Notes: a model not told the origin generated them from the letters alone. DNA of 64,000 nt from a virus (IMGVR_UViG_3300022744_000022:124001-188000), one strand, 5' to 3'. Shown: positions 46,980 to 55,946, numbered from the stretch's first letter. Made by a program: numbers and translations.

Positions 46980-47467
46980 CCACTGACACCAAACCTCGGA
47001 TCAACACCATCCACAATCTCGGGCCCATCGACCCCGTGGAGCCCGGACACACGTACGAGTTCCTGTTTGGCATGAGCACACGAGCCGGTCACGTACACGA
47101 GCGGGGCTCGCTCCTGCACGTCGAAGACCGCACCACCCGAACCCCGCATGGGGAGATCAGTGAATCCGGAAGCAACTGGGTGTGCCGAACCCAGCACGGC
47201 ACGTCCGTGTGGGCTACTCTTGAGCAGTGCCTGTCCCGGGGCATGCTCAAACGCCTGAGGGACTACACGGTTTACTTCTGGAACGGGGAGCTGGGGGCAG
47301 ACCCCAAGGACCGTCGGGGACGCCCTCTCGTACACAACACCGTCATGGGCTTCACAGCCGACGACCTCGAAAATCTGACGGGCCACTACGACGTGATGAT
47401 CACGACGAGCACTTGCCCGCCCGTCCTATACCTCAACAAGGTCGGTGGGAAATTCGGCCAGCGCTAG
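46976..47467 (+). CDS. Unknown protein
   Basis: 163 residues. Segments TYEFLFGMSTRAGHVHERG and MGFTADDLENLTGHYDVMI. Ends in TAG, convergent with the next gene. Unknown. Confidence 0.65.
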   Translation: MTTDTKPRINTIHNLGPIDPVEPGHTYEFLFGMSTRAGHVHERGSLLHVEDRTTRTPHGEISESGSNWVCRTQHGTSVWATLEQCLSRGMLKRLRDYTVYFWNGELGADPKDRRGRPLVHNTVMGFTADDLENLTGHYDVMITTSTCPPVLYLNKVGGKFGQR

Positions 47468-47946
47468 TCGTCTGCCAGATGATCCCAAAGGGTCACTGGC
47501 TTAGCAGCGGTCTCCGGCGTAGGGGTGTCTCGCCTGTAGAGACGACGCTGATACAGGGGTTGCAGATCAGGCTCAACCCGTTCCCCAAACCGGGTGAGCG
47601 CTTCGATCATCCCACGTGAGATCCTGGCATCCGAACGTATACGGATCCTGACCCTGGAGGGGTGGACTTCCACACCGTGAAATCCGATCTCGGCGGCGAG
47701 CGCTTGGATCGTTTGAACGAGGTGCCGATCCAGATCCCGTTCACCGGCCACGTGATCCTCGACCTCAAGCCACCCTTCACGATCTCGGGAGCGTGCAGGG
47801 TTCACGATGAGCCGACGCAGGTAGCTTAGCGCCAAGACCGTGGAACGCCCTGTACGGCGGTAGTCCTCGGTCCCATCATGGAGCCAGTCCAAGGCTTCCA
47901 GAGCCCTGCGTTGAGGCGGCGTGAGCGAGAAGACGGGTGGGGGCAC
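47464..47946 (-). CDS. Unknown protein with C-terminal LWDHL tag
   Basis: 160 residues from a GTG exactly 6 nt after a GTGTACTC box. A basic helical and beta body (VLALSYLRRLIVNPARSRDR, VEVHPSRVRIRIRS). It ends AAKPVTLWDHLADD, the shared tag. No family recognised. Confidence 0.75.
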   Translation of the reverse strand: MPPPVFSLTPPQRRALEALDWLHDGTEDYRRTGRSTVLALSYLRRLIVNPARSRDREGWLEVEDHVAGERDLDRHLVQTIQALAAEIGFHGVEVHPSRVRIRIRSDARISRGMIEALTRFGERVEPDLQPLYQRRLYRRDTPTPETAAKPVTLWDHLADD

Positions 47947-47952
47947 TCTGTA

Positions 47953-47960
47953 GAGTACAC
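47953..47960 (-). promoter_or_regulatory. GTGTANNN start-proximal promoter
   Basis: GTGTACTC on the minus strand ends 6 nt before the GTG at 47946. Confidence 0.6.
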
Positions 47961-47965
47961 CGGGT

Positions 47966-48199
47966 TCAGTCGAGCAGCCGGTGGGCGCTCAGCACCGATC
48001 CATCCGGCTTGAAGACAACGAGCACGGGGGTCCCATTCTCAATCGCCCGTTTGGAGTGCCCGTTTGCGTACACGACCAACGGGAAACGAACCGAGGTATC
48101 GTCGTCCAGCCGCACCTGTATCGAGAGCGACCTCGGGTAGACGTTGAGGATCACGCCTCGCTGGGTCTTGACCTCAGGGGTTTTCGGCTTCTTTGCCAC
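47966..48199 (-). CDS. Small basic beta-rich protein
   Basis: 77 residues, GTG start. Basic N-terminus (AKKPKTPEVKTQRG) then strands (SIQVRLDDDTSVRFPLVVY). Possibly nucleic-acid-binding. Unknown. Confidence 0.6.
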   Translation of the reverse strand: MAKKPKTPEVKTQRGVILNVYPRSLSIQVRLDDDTSVRFPLVVYANGHSKRAIENGTPVLVVFKPDGSVLSAHRLLD

Positions 48200-48239
48200 C
48201 CCTACGCCTGTGCCTTATGAAGTGTGTCCACCAAAGGGC

Positions 48240-48425
48240 CTACACCACCAAAAGCCAGTAGGCGATCCCTGCGAAGACCGCGACGGTGATTCCAAACAAC
48301 GCCCCCACAACCAGCCGATCCCCAAGCTGCAAGCTACGCCCCACAGGACAGACGCAGTAGCGGTACCGATCATCATCTGGTCCCACAGGAAGCGAGCCCG
48401 AATCTTGGCACCAGCGGCATGTCAT
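48240..48425 (-). CDS. Small membrane protein with N-terminal zinc knuckle
   Basis: 61 residues. CRWC and CVCP near the N-terminus, then one membrane helix (LVVGALFGITVAVFAGIAYW). ATGA overlap with the upstream gene. Unknown. Confidence 0.65.
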   Translation of the reverse strand: MTCRWCQDSGSLPVGPDDDRYRYCVCPVGRSLQLGDRLVVGALFGITVAVFAGIAYWLLVV

Positions 48426-48760
48426 GTGTGCCTGGTCTTGATATCCGTAGCCACAACCTGCACGAACCGCTGGTACGCCTCAGGGTCCTTTTCTTTGAAG
48501 AGTTCCAGGGCGCGATAGAGATTCATGTACGCGGGGTTGAACACGGGGACCCCCTGCACCTCAACCAAGATAGCGGCCATCACCGTGTGGTTCCCGAGGA
48601 TGCGAATGTCTGTCGCATCCTCAAGAACTTGACGACTTGTCCACACTCTTGTGTCCCCAGGGAGGGCTTCAACCCGAGTGGCGGGGTACCGCTCTGCGAT
48701 AGCTTCCTCGGCCTGTACTTGCTCTCTGGAGTGTTGGAGCCCCTCTTGGATCGTGGTCAT
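48422..48760 (-). CDS. Unknown protein
   Basis: 112 residues from an ATG overlapping the upstream stop. Helical, with ILGNHTVMAAILVEVQGVPVF. Unknown. Confidence 0.65.
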   Translation of the reverse strand: MTTIQEGLQHSREQVQAEEAIAERYPATRVEALPGDTRVWTSRQVLEDATDIRILGNHTVMAAILVEVQGVPVFNPAYMNLYRALELFKEKDPEAYQRFVQVVATDIKTRHT

Positions 48761-49113
48761 GACGCAACCGCCCACTTGAGGTTGCTGAATCGAACCTCGA
48801 TAGACGAGGTAAGGTGATGCCGCAACACCTTATCCTCACTGACCTGGAGTTCCCGGTTGGACATCTTCGATAGGTACTCGAAGATGTTACCGTCCTGATC
48901 AAGAAGCTTGAGCACCGTTCCAGGGTCGGGATCCGCAGGCAAGTCCACCGTGATCTCATCGTGCGTCATCATCACGATACGGGGCTCTTGGAGCGAGAAC
49001 CCGAGCGGTGCAACAGGGGCCTTTGCGGAAATCTTGCGACGGGGCGCTTGGCCCACAACAAGGCCAACAGCCACTGCGCCCAAGGCGGTCAAGAATCGTC
49101 TTCGCGTGGTCAT
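48757..49113 (-). CDS. Exported protein with twin-arginine-type signal
   Basis: 118 residues. TTRRRFLTALGAVAVGLVVG at the start is a twin-arginine-like signal (R-R-x-F-L, then a hydrophobic core), with a likely cleavage after GQA. The mature part is beta-rich and unrecognised. Phage proteins with twin-arginine signals are rare. A Sec signal is an alternative reading. Confidence 0.65.
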   Translation of the reverse strand: MTTRRRFLTALGAVAVGLVVGQAPRRKISAKAPVAPLGFSLQEPRIVMMTHDEITVDLPADPDPGTVLKLLDQDGNIFEYLSKMSNRELQVSEDKVLRHHLTSSIEVRFSNLKWAVAS

Positions 49114-49637
49114 AGGGTGTCCCTTTTCATGTCAGGCCCACGCGGGGTTTCGACTGCTTTCAACCACGGGGTAATGCACTGCCCCTCAGCAAGATCTTCT
49201 GTGTCTGGGGGGACCCAACAAGCCCAAAAGCTGTCTAGGGTAGCGGCACCGCCCACCCCCTCGGTGATGCAGCTCGTCTCCCACTCTTTACCGCAGCAGG
49301 CATACGCGAAGAGCGTTGTTCTTTGTTCCGCAGCTAGAATGCGAAGGGGGCGACACGGTTTTTGACAACTAGGGCAAAATCGACAGTATTGGTTCCAAGC
49401 ACGACGTACATACAGGTAAGCACGTCGTAGGATCCCCCAGTTGTCCTCCATCCGTCCGATCGTTTGATTGCACCGGCCACAAAGCAAACCCCGCACCTGC
49501 CCCGTTTGATGATCGTGATCTACAGCGAGCGAACGGTTTTCAACCCGTTCTGGTTTCAAACAGATCCAACAGCGATCACCGCTGATCTCAACCATTTGAG
49601 CACGATCATCCTTGGACACTTTAGCCTGTACCCTCAC
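49110..49637 (-). CDS. Endonuclease VII-type HNH protein
   Basis: 175 residues, GTG start. CWICL, AVDHDHQTGQVRGLLCGRCN and a Cys-rich C-terminal part match the recombination endonuclease VII fold of phage T4 (DHDH-x-TG-x-VRGLLC-x-x-CN). Such enzymes resolve branched DNA. The extra C-terminal zinc segment (CPSCQKPC) is unusual. Overlaps neighbours by GTGA/ATGA. Confidence 0.85.
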   Translation of the reverse strand: MRVQAKVSKDDRAQMVEISGDRCWICLKPERVENRSLAVDHDHQTGQVRGLLCGRCNQTIGRMEDNWGILRRAYLYVRRAWNQYCRFCPSCQKPCRPLRILAAEQRTTLFAYACCGKEWETSCITEGVGGAATLDSFWACWVPPDTEDLAEGQCITPWLKAVETPRGPDMKRDTL

Positions 49638-50443
49638 AGCGACACCTCGTGAAAGCCGTTGGGGAAGATCCGCTTAGGCTTGGATCCCTGACGAACCCAG
49701 AAGTCGCCGTTCGGTTGCTGTCCGTTGGGACGTAGCGCACTCAACCTCGGAACGATCAAGGGCAAGATAGTCGGGGGCAACGGTTGACGCTGGCTCGGGG
49801 CTTGGTTCATCGGGCCCACAAGGTTCGACTCGAACTCGCCCGCTGGGTCGCCCCAGATCAACGTGTGGTCTACTCGAACATCACCGGGGACAGGCGGCCG
49901 ACCATCATGGGCATCGACCGTCGGGAAGAACAACCACTTCGGGAACCGGGGCCGGTACCACCAAAGCAAGGGTTCAGCCTTGATCGTGCCCGACCAGCAG
50001 CACACCGCGATGGGCCACCCCGGGTAAAGCTTCTGGTACTCCGTGAAGAAGCCGGGGGCCACCGTCGGGCGCTTGTGCTCCGCCACGTACCCGAGGGCCT
50101 GCGGGATCGCTTCAGCGTCGGTCGCGAGCACCACTGTGTACGAACCTGAATCGAAGATCTGGACCCCAGCCCCAATGAGCGGGCCACCCTTGGTCATCGA
50201 CCGGGACCGCATCCGGCACATCATGTCCATGTCTTCGAGAAGCCAAGGGGTCGCCCGAGTGTCCACGAGGTTGTGGGGCCCCATGGCCTCAAGAGTCGGG
50301 ATCGGGAGGATCATCGCGTTGGGTCCGCGAGAGTTGGCCCGGTTCTGGTACCCGAGCACATGGGCCTCAGCCCCCTCGTGCTGGACAGAGGCCGTGTAGA
50401 TGATGGTGCCGGAGAGGGTGGCTTGGCCGAGCGTGACGCACAT
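49634..50443 (-). CDS. Unknown protein, first gene of a minus-strand operon
   Basis: 269 residues, strand-rich with many Pro and Gly. Segments TIIYTASVQHEGAEAHVLGY and VCCWSGTIKAEPLLWWYRP. It heads a run of overlapping genes down to 48240, promoter GTGTAGAT 7 nt upstream. No family recognised. Confidence 0.65.
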   Translation of the reverse strand: MCVTLGQATLSGTIIYTASVQHEGAEAHVLGYQNRANSRGPNAMILPIPTLEAMGPHNLVDTRATPWLLEDMDMMCRMRSRSMTKGGPLIGAGVQIFDSGSYTVVLATDAEAIPQALGYVAEHKRPTVAPGFFTEYQKLYPGWPIAVCCWSGTIKAEPLLWWYRPRFPKWLFFPTVDAHDGRPPVPGDVRVDHTLIWGDPAGEFESNLVGPMNQAPSQRQPLPPTILPLIVPRLSALRPNGQQPNGDFWVRQGSKPKRIFPNGFHEVSL

Positions 50444-50450
50444 GGCTCTT

Positions 50451-50458
50451 ATCTACAC
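50451..50458 (-). promoter_or_regulatory. GTGTANNN start-proximal promoter
   Basis: GTGTAGAT on the minus strand ends 7 nt before the ATG at 50443. Confidence 0.6.
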
Positions 50459-50655
50459 CGGCTGGCTCTGTTGAAAAAGGCTCTTGACGCCCCACTAGGT
50501 CTTCTGTCAGTCTCCTGCCTGTAGTGGGCTCAGTGGCTGCTGGCCCGGTACGCAACGAAAAGTGGTCTCCGTTCGGCCTCCCGAACTGGATCTGACCGCT
50601 CGCCCTGTCGTGCGTCCTGAAACTGCCGGTGAACCCGGCTTGCCAGTAGCCAAAA
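50459..50655. other. Intergenic region before RtcB
   Basis: About 200 nt without a convincing gene. It holds TTGACG (50483-50488) and a 7-bp inverted repeat, CCCACTA/TAGTGGG (about 50490-50528). No GTGTANNN box sits close to the RtcB start. Confidence 0.4.
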
Positions 50656-52074
50656 ATGTCCAAGACCCTTGGGGCCCTGCGTGCCCTGTTGCGTGAGGGG
50701 TTGTCCGTCGAACAAGACGGCAACCTCGTGTGTGTTCGGCCTCTAAACCACCCTGACGGCCTCCCGGCGGAAGTGCTGCTTCCCCGGGATCACCCGCTCG
50801 AACCGAAGGCTCTCAAACAGCTCTCGGATTTCGCACAGGTGCGTCACCCGGCAGGCGGGGAGGTCCTGCAAGCGTTCGCCACCCCGGACTTCCACCCGGG
50901 ATCCGTGGTGCCGATCGGGTGCGTCTTGGCCACCAGCCAAGACATCGTGATCCCCGATGCCATTGGGACCGATATCAACTGCGGAATGCGTATGCATATT
51001 GCGGACTTGACGGTCGATCAGCTCATGGCCAAAAAGCCCGAGTGGCTCAAGGCCATGAAGGGCGACCTGTTGATGAGCACTCGGGACCTTCCGATGTCGG
51101 TGGCTCAGATCAGGGCGATGTTCCGCACAGGACCGTTTGGGTGGCTCGAAGAAGTCGGGAAGCGGCCCTTGGGTATGCTGGGGCGCTCGGACCTCAGGCA
51201 GCTCCAGGGGGAGCTAGACCAGAGCTTCGGGCTCGGGAGCCTCGATGGGGATGACCGTTACGCCCCACAGGAAATGATGCCGGAGGACCGGGACACCATC
51301 CGGGACTGCTTCATCGGCACCATTGGGGGCGGCAACCACTTCGTGGAACTCCAGGTTGTCGAGGAGATCTTGGACAAGGGTTGGGCGTTCCGGTGGGGGA
51401 TCAGGAAGAACCAGATCGCCGTGATGGCCCACTCAGGGTCCCGTCGAGTTGGCATCATCGTGGGGCAGTCCTGGATGCAGCATGCCCGGGAGCGGTGGCC
51501 CCAAGGAGTCCCGCACCCTGAGAACGACATCTTCGCCCTGCACGGCAAGGATGCCTTGGCCTACGTGACCGCGATGAACACGGCAGCCAATTACGCGGCG
51601 GTGAACCGGCTCTTGCTTGTGGAGATGGTCCGGGACCGGCTCCGCCAGAGCTTCCCCGGGCTTGAGCTACCGCTGGTGTTCGACGCCCCGCACAACATCG
51701 TGACCCAAGAGAACGGGTTCATGATCCACCGGAAGGGCGCTACGCCTGCCCACCTGAATCAGCCGGTCCTGATCCCGGGCTCCATGGGACAACCGAGCTT
51801 CTTGATGGTCGGGCACGGCAACCAACGCTTTCTACAGTCAGCCTCGCACGGGGCGGGTCGGAAACTGTCCAGGCGAGACATGCACCGGCTCGACAAGCAA
51901 GGCCTGGACCTTGGGCTCGATGCCGTGGAGTGCATCACGCTCAAGAATGAGCGGCTCGTGCAAGAAGCGCCCGCTGCCTACAAGGACATCGGTCCCGTGG
52001 TGCAGGTGCAGGCTGAGGCGGGGATTGCTTCGCCGGTAGCGAGGATGCGGCCGTTGCTGACGTTCAAGGGGTAA
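50656..52074 (+). CDS. rtcB: RNA-splicing ligase RtcB
   Basis: 472 residues, usual RtcB length. Metal and GTP-site motifs GTDINCGMR, GTIGGGNHFVE, HSGSRRVG, HRKGAT, PGSMG and the catalytic SHGAGR are all present. RtcB joins RNA 2',3'-cyclic phosphate or 3'-phosphate ends to 5'-OH ends using GTP and Mn, repairing cleaved tRNAs or rRNA. With the classical RNA ligase at 44457 the phage can seal both kinds of break. Confidence 0.96.
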   Translation: MSKTLGALRALLREGLSVEQDGNLVCVRPLNHPDGLPAEVLLPRDHPLEPKALKQLSDFAQVRHPAGGEVLQAFATPDFHPGSVVPIGCVLATSQDIVIPDAIGTDINCGMRMHIADLTVDQLMAKKPEWLKAMKGDLLMSTRDLPMSVAQIRAMFRTGPFGWLEEVGKRPLGMLGRSDLRQLQGELDQSFGLGSLDGDDRYAPQEMMPEDRDTIRDCFIGTIGGGNHFVELQVVEEILDKGWAFRWGIRKNQIAVMAHSGSRRVGIIVGQSWMQHARERWPQGVPHPENDIFALHGKDALAYVTAMNTAANYAAVNRLLLVEMVRDRLRQSFPGLELPLVFDAPHNIVTQENGFMIHRKGATPAHLNQPVLIPGSMGQPSFLMVGHGNQRFLQSASHGAGRKLSRRDMHRLDKQGLDLGLDAVECITLKNERLVQEAPAAYKDIGPVVQVQAEAGIASPVARMRPLLTFKG

Positions 52075-52078
52075 GCAC

Positions 52079-52300
52079 ATGAACTGCATTGTTAAATGGA
52101 CTGGCTGGGTCATGAACGAAGAAAAACGGTGGCTTCGTGTTGAGTACCGCCACACGCAAGTGAGCGTACGCTTGGTGTCGCAACAGGAGGCCACCGTCTT
52201 TCCCATGCGCCGCGATGCTACGGCATTCTGCAAAAAGCACATACGCAAAGGGCGGTTCGGCGGTGATCTCAAGGGGCTAGAGTTTCTCCCGGCCGGGTGA
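52079..52300 (+). CDS. Small basic protein
   Basis: 73 residues (WTGWVMNEEKRWLRVEYRH), ends GLEFLPAG. The last codons contain CTAGAGTTT without a good octamer following. Unknown. Confidence 0.6.
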   Translation: MNCIVKWTGWVMNEEKRWLRVEYRHTQVSVRLVSQQEATVFPMRRDATAFCKKHIRKGRFGGDLKGLEFLPAG

Positions 52301-52341
52301 TCGGGATTGCTTCTATCGGGAACCCTCAGTGGAGGTCCCCG

Positions 52342-52527
52342 ATGGTGAACCTGTTCAACTTCAACCCCGCTCAACCCGCGACCCCGCCATCTGCGCCCCA
52401 ACCCGCAGCCCCTGGGGACACGCCCCCACTCATGGCTCAGGACGAGAACGGGAAGTGGAAGTTCCACCGTAACCCTGTGAGCGCTTTGTTCTGGGATCGC
52501 CTCCCCGCCTCTTTGAAACACGAGTGA
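52342..52527 (+). CDS. Small Pro-rich protein
   Basis: 61 residues from the ATG at 52342 behind GTGGAGG. Pro/Ala-rich first half, then GKWKFHRNPVSALFWDRLP. Upstream of the fibre gene; a virion role is possible. Unknown. Confidence 0.6.
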   Translation: MVNLFNFNPAQPATPPSAPQPAAPGDTPPLMAQDENGKWKFHRNPVSALFWDRLPASLKHE

Positions 52528-52570
52528 ATCTCGCCAGACAGCAGCAGCGCCTTACGCCGGAGAAAGCCTC

Positions 52571-54505
52571 ATGGGACTTAAAAAGTACGTTGTTGAGAAC
52601 CTGATCAGCAACACCACGGAATTTCACCTCTACATCCATGAGGCACACGCTAACGCGAGTGACAGCAACTCAGGTCTAGATCCTAACTTCCCGTTAGCCT
52701 CCTGGGCGGCGGCAGAAGCCAAGACCCCGCTCGACACCAAAGCCCATTTGTTCTGGCACATGGGCCCCCACTCGGGAAGCGGCTACACCCTGACCCCGTG
52801 CCGACAGCGCATCCTACGCAACTGCAACTGGTACATCCTGGGTGACGGCGGCGGAAACGATGCACTGGCCCGTAACGTCTTGACCAGCGGCTCCGTAGCC
52901 AGTTCGGCAGACAATGCAATCTTCATCCCCGTCAGTGTTCCGGCGGCCCACGCTTGGAAGGGTAAGTCGCTGCGTTGGACCTCAGGCGCTAACTCGGGGG
53001 CCGGGTTCGATCAAGAACTGCGAACCATCACATCACAGACGGGTGGCATCATTTTGGCCAACCCGGTCGCGAATACGATCCAACCGGGCGACACCTTCGA
53101 GGTCTTCATCGGGACCACGAACCTGTTGCTGCTCGATAGTAGCGCAAACCCGCCGAGCGCCGACCTAGAACCTATATTCAACGCAACAGGGCTCATCCCG
53201 TCTCAAGCTCCCCGAGATATCAGTGCCCCGCCAACCCCCAACTACGTTTCGCAAGACAACTCTACGGGACGTATCGTTCTAGTGAACGTCAATTTGCTGG
53301 GCACCCTGGCGCTACCCAGCTCGCACTTCTTGGTCATCCGCGAGAGCGCTCTTGTCATGTACGGCGTCACCAACATGACAGGGCTTGGGGACGATACTGG
53401 AGGTTCGTACCAAGGCTTCTATCAAGGGGCGGACATCTTGATGGGGTACGATACGGTGCTCACTTACGTCGGAGCAACATTCTCCGCCAAAAACGGACCC
53501 TTTACAGGTTTGGCCTCAACGGACTCACAGTGGGTGGGCTGGGGACGTGGCCACGGTCACGGAAATCAAGCGGTCAGCCAAGATACCCCTTTCCTACTGT
53601 GTCTCGGTGGAAACCACCGGGGCTTCGTATCCTCACCTTCCTTTGTCATCACCAACGGTAGATTGGGTCTCTATGGGAACTCGATCGTTGAGCCCGGAAG
53701 CATCATGGGCTTTGGGGTATCCGGTTTGGGTGGGGTGCTTGAACTCGGCCTGTTTGCCGGAGGGATTTGGGACTACACAACGATCACTGGCGACGGCCCC
53801 TTGGCGTTGGACCTCAGCTCTGCTGTTAACGCAGGGTTTGATTTGGTGAGCAACTTATCTGGTTCCCCTGCGTTGGAGCTGGGAAGTGGGAGCCACGTCC
53901 TTTGGTTGGGAGGCGACATCACTTGTACCCCCGCCACGGCCAACACCGAAGTAGTGCGCCTCTTAGAGGGGTCGAGCTTCACCACTAGCGCCAATCTTAG
54001 CATCACCGACGGTAATGGAGCGCAAGACGTGATGACCATCGGGGGTATCACCAGGTTGACTCAAATCCCGGGCATAAATTATGCCGATGCAGGGTGCAGG
54101 TGGACCACAGAAGTGGGTACACCTGCTGGGGGTACAATCGCGGACTACTCAGACTCCCGTACCGTCCAGACCACGGACGCCACGGTCACCACTATCCTGA
54201 CCTACACAACCCGTTCAGATCTCAGCGTGATCTCAATTCACGCAACCGTCTGGGGCATCGCAACTGGAACAGGGGACGCCGCCAAGTACGTGATCGAAGC
54301 CACGTTCTACCGCGATGGGTCCAGTGTGGTAACCCAGAAAAACGTGGCCTTCCTCTCGACCTACGAATCGCAAGCCGCTTGGAACGCGAGTTTCACCATC
54401 TCGGGGCAAGACATTTGGATGCAAGTGCAAGGCGACGTTGGAACAGTCGTTGACTGGCGCTGCAAAGCCACCATCGATGAGAGCGTCGGCACGGGTGGTG
54501 CCTAA
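52571..54505 (+). CDS. Beta-helix tail fibre / spike-like protein
   Basis: 644 residues. Low in charge, rich in Gly/Ser/Thr/Asn with short repeated strands and turns (about 100-500), typical of right-handed parallel beta-helix adhesins. The C-terminal domain (TTDATVTTILTYTTRS..., VDWRCKATID) looks like a phage receptor-binding or trimerisation head. A CGGAGAAAG site precedes the ATG. It is the only clear candidate virion adhesin in the window. Confidence 0.75.
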   Translation: MGLKKYVVENLISNTTEFHLYIHEAHANASDSNSGLDPNFPLASWAAAEAKTPLDTKAHLFWHMGPHSGSGYTLTPCRQRILRNCNWYILGDGGGNDALARNVLTSGSVASSADNAIFIPVSVPAAHAWKGKSLRWTSGANSGAGFDQELRTITSQTGGIILANPVANTIQPGDTFEVFIGTTNLLLLDSSANPPSADLEPIFNATGLIPSQAPRDISAPPTPNYVSQDNSTGRIVLVNVNLLGTLALPSSHFLVIRESALVMYGVTNMTGLGDDTGGSYQGFYQGADILMGYDTVLTYVGATFSAKNGPFTGLASTDSQWVGWGRGHGHGNQAVSQDTPFLLCLGGNHRGFVSSPSFVITNGRLGLYGNSIVEPGSIMGFGVSGLGGVLELGLFAGGIWDYTTITGDGPLALDLSSAVNAGFDLVSNLSGSPALELGSGSHVLWLGGDITCTPATANTEVVRLLEGSSFTTSANLSITDGNGAQDVMTIGGITRLTQIPGINYADAGCRWTTEVGTPAGGTIADYSDSRTVQTTDATVTTILTYTTRSDLSVISIHATVWGIATGTGDAAKYVIEATFYRDGSSVVTQKNVAFLSTYESQAAWNASFTISGQDIWMQVQGDVGTVVDWRCKATIDESVGTGGA

Positions 54506-54834
54506 TGCAGTAGGCGCTGGACCTCGGTGAAACGCACCGTACCCTCGTGGGTACGGTGCAGGTCCAGGATCACTTTCACGTTGGGCCGTTCGTAGATAGA
54601 AGCGAGGAACGTGGCCTCGTCTTGGATCTGCTTGATCGTCTCCCACGTAATGTTCCCCGCCTCCAGCACTTCCCTGAGCTTCTCAGCGGATGAAAAGCAC
54701 GGGAGGTACAGGTCAGGGCTACCCGGCAGCTTGAGAAAAACGGGCTCTGTCCCGGCCCAAGGAAAGACAGCGCCCGTAAGTGTGATAACACTGGGCTCTC
54801 TACCTGTGGGCTGTGGGCCATCGCCTTCGTTCAC
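54502..54834 (-). CDS. SseB-like small protein
   Basis: 110 residues from GTG 54834 behind AGAAGGCGG (TTG 54867 is an alternative). PVFLKLPGSPDLYLPCFSSA and TWETIKQIQDEATFL recall SseB N-terminal-type domains, a weak assignment. Overlaps the fibre gene end by 4 nt. Confidence 0.55.
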   Translation of the reverse strand: MNEGDGPQPTGREPSVITLTGAVFPWAGTEPVFLKLPGSPDLYLPCFSSAEKLREVLEAGNITWETIKQIQDEATFLASIYERPNVKVILDLHRTHEGTVRFTEVQRLLH

Positions 54835-54849
54835 ACTTGCCGCCTTCTC

Positions 54850-55035
54850 GTGATAGCCGTGGATCAAAAAGTTCGCGATCGTAAGACGCTATATCGTAAA
54901 GCCCGCTCATGGGCGCGTCACCATAAAAGCGCTGCAAGCTTCGAGGATTTCATCCGCAGCCGCTGGCCCACAGTAATCGAACGGCTTGGCGAGGTTGAGT
55001 TCCAGCACCTGATCGCCTACGTGTGGAAGCTCTAA
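54850..55035 (+). CDS. Small basic helical protein
   Basis: 61 residues from GTG (54850 or 54859), basic and helical (RDRKTLYRKARSWARHHK). Divergent from the gene at 54502. Unknown. Confidence 0.5.
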   Translation: MIAVDQKVRDRKTLYRKARSWARHHKSAASFEDFIRSRWPTVIERLGEVEFQHLIAYVWKL

Positions 55036-55427
55036 CGTTTGGGGAGCGCTGCAACAAGAACCCGAAGGGCCTCACGGGCCCGCTTCCCGGGCTTGAGCCC
55101 CAGCTCGGTATCCTCGAAGTCTTCGATGAACTCCCCGCAAGGACGATCTGGGAAGAACCCGATCGCCACATAGGACTCGGGATCCGCGTAGAACTGAACC
55201 GCGTGGATCAGGAGCCCTTGTTGATCCGCCACGATCGTGTGGACCAACGCTGCATCGAGCGCCCTGATTTCGCTCAACAGGCCTTTGCACAAGGTTCTGA
55301 GCCCGCTGGTCCGAACCCCTGCGGTCCTCAGCCCTAAAGCGTCCTGGAGGGCCTTGTACCGTTGATCACGCAACGCCTGAAGCACCTGAACGTGCTTCGA
55401 TTGCGGACCGGCAGTCGTGTCCCCCAT
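55032..55427 (-). CDS. Unknown protein
   Basis: 131 residues, ATG at 55427 chosen over a longer basic reading. Helical N-terminus (HVQVLQALRDQRYKALQDAL), later IHAVQFYADPESYVAIGFF. Unknown. Confidence 0.6.
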   Translation of the reverse strand: MGDTTAGPQSKHVQVLQALRDQRYKALQDALGLRTAGVRTSGLRTLCKGLLSEIRALDAALVHTIVADQQGLLIHAVQFYADPESYVAIGFFPDRPCGEFIEDFEDTELGLKPGKRAREALRVLVAALPKR

Positions 55428-55440
55428 GGCGGTACCTCGC

Positions 55441-55731
55441 TTATGCTTTTGGAATGAAGCTTTCCACGTCAAGCATTTGGATGTCTTCCACTGAGGCCAA
55501 ACCGAGCTGAACCAGTGAGCCTTCGATGAACCCAAGCCAACGTGCGGCTCGCTCCAAACGACCTTGCTCCAGCACGCTTCGCGTTTCAGCGATCATCCAC
55601 CGCAGGTGGCTCGCTTCTCCCAAGATAGGGATCACGGCATCGGGCTTCCGAGAAACAGTGGCGCTAGGGAACGTCGCGATTAACCGCGAGTCGTAGTGGT
55701 CCAGAAGGCGGCGGATGTGAGGGGCGTTCAT
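55441..55731 (-). CDS. Small helical protein
   Basis: 96 residues (MNAPHIRRLLDHYDSRLIATF; LERAARWLGFIEGSLVQLGL), a fold like small phage regulators; ends SFIPKA. ATGA overlap with the upstream gene. Unknown. Confidence 0.65.
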   Translation of the reverse strand: MNAPHIRRLLDHYDSRLIATFPSATVSRKPDAVIPILGEASHLRWMIAETRSVLEQGRLERAARWLGFIEGSLVQLGLASVEDIQMLDVESFIPKA

Positions 55732-55946
55732 GGTTTGCCCTTACACCGTCGCAGCCACTGATCGACCCAGAGTGTCCACCGTGTCAGGCGCGAGAGATCC
55801 CCGTGGGCTTGCAGCCACTTGGCATTCTCGACGTGGTACACCCACACCCAGGGCAACCAGATCGTGAAGAAAAAAGCCACGACGCCCAGGCAACCAAGCA
55901 GGATAAGGGCACCGCCGAACGCTTCCATCAACTTAGCTCTGTCCAC
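55728..55946 (-). CDS. Small membrane protein
   Basis: 72 residues from GTG 55946 behind GGAGGG. One membrane helix (ALILLGCLGVVAFFFTIWLP), then a Trp-rich amphipathic tail (LWVDQWLRRC). It could be holin-like in size and layout, unproven. Confidence 0.6.
   Translation of the reverse strand: MDRAKLMEAFGGALILLGCLGVVAFFFTIWLPWVWVYHVENAKWLQAHGDLSRLTRWTLWVDQWLRRCKGKP

Noticed and set aside
48236-48246. GTGTAG on the minus strand at the end of the gene 48240-48425 as a promoter for 48199
   Set aside because: The bases are the last codons and TAG stop of that gene, about 40 nt from the next start; weak spacing support.
52276-52310. CTAGAGTTT near 52276 as a full promoter for 52342
   Set aside because: The octamer 12 nt downstream is GTGATCGG, lacking GTGTA; the gene has a GGAGG site instead.
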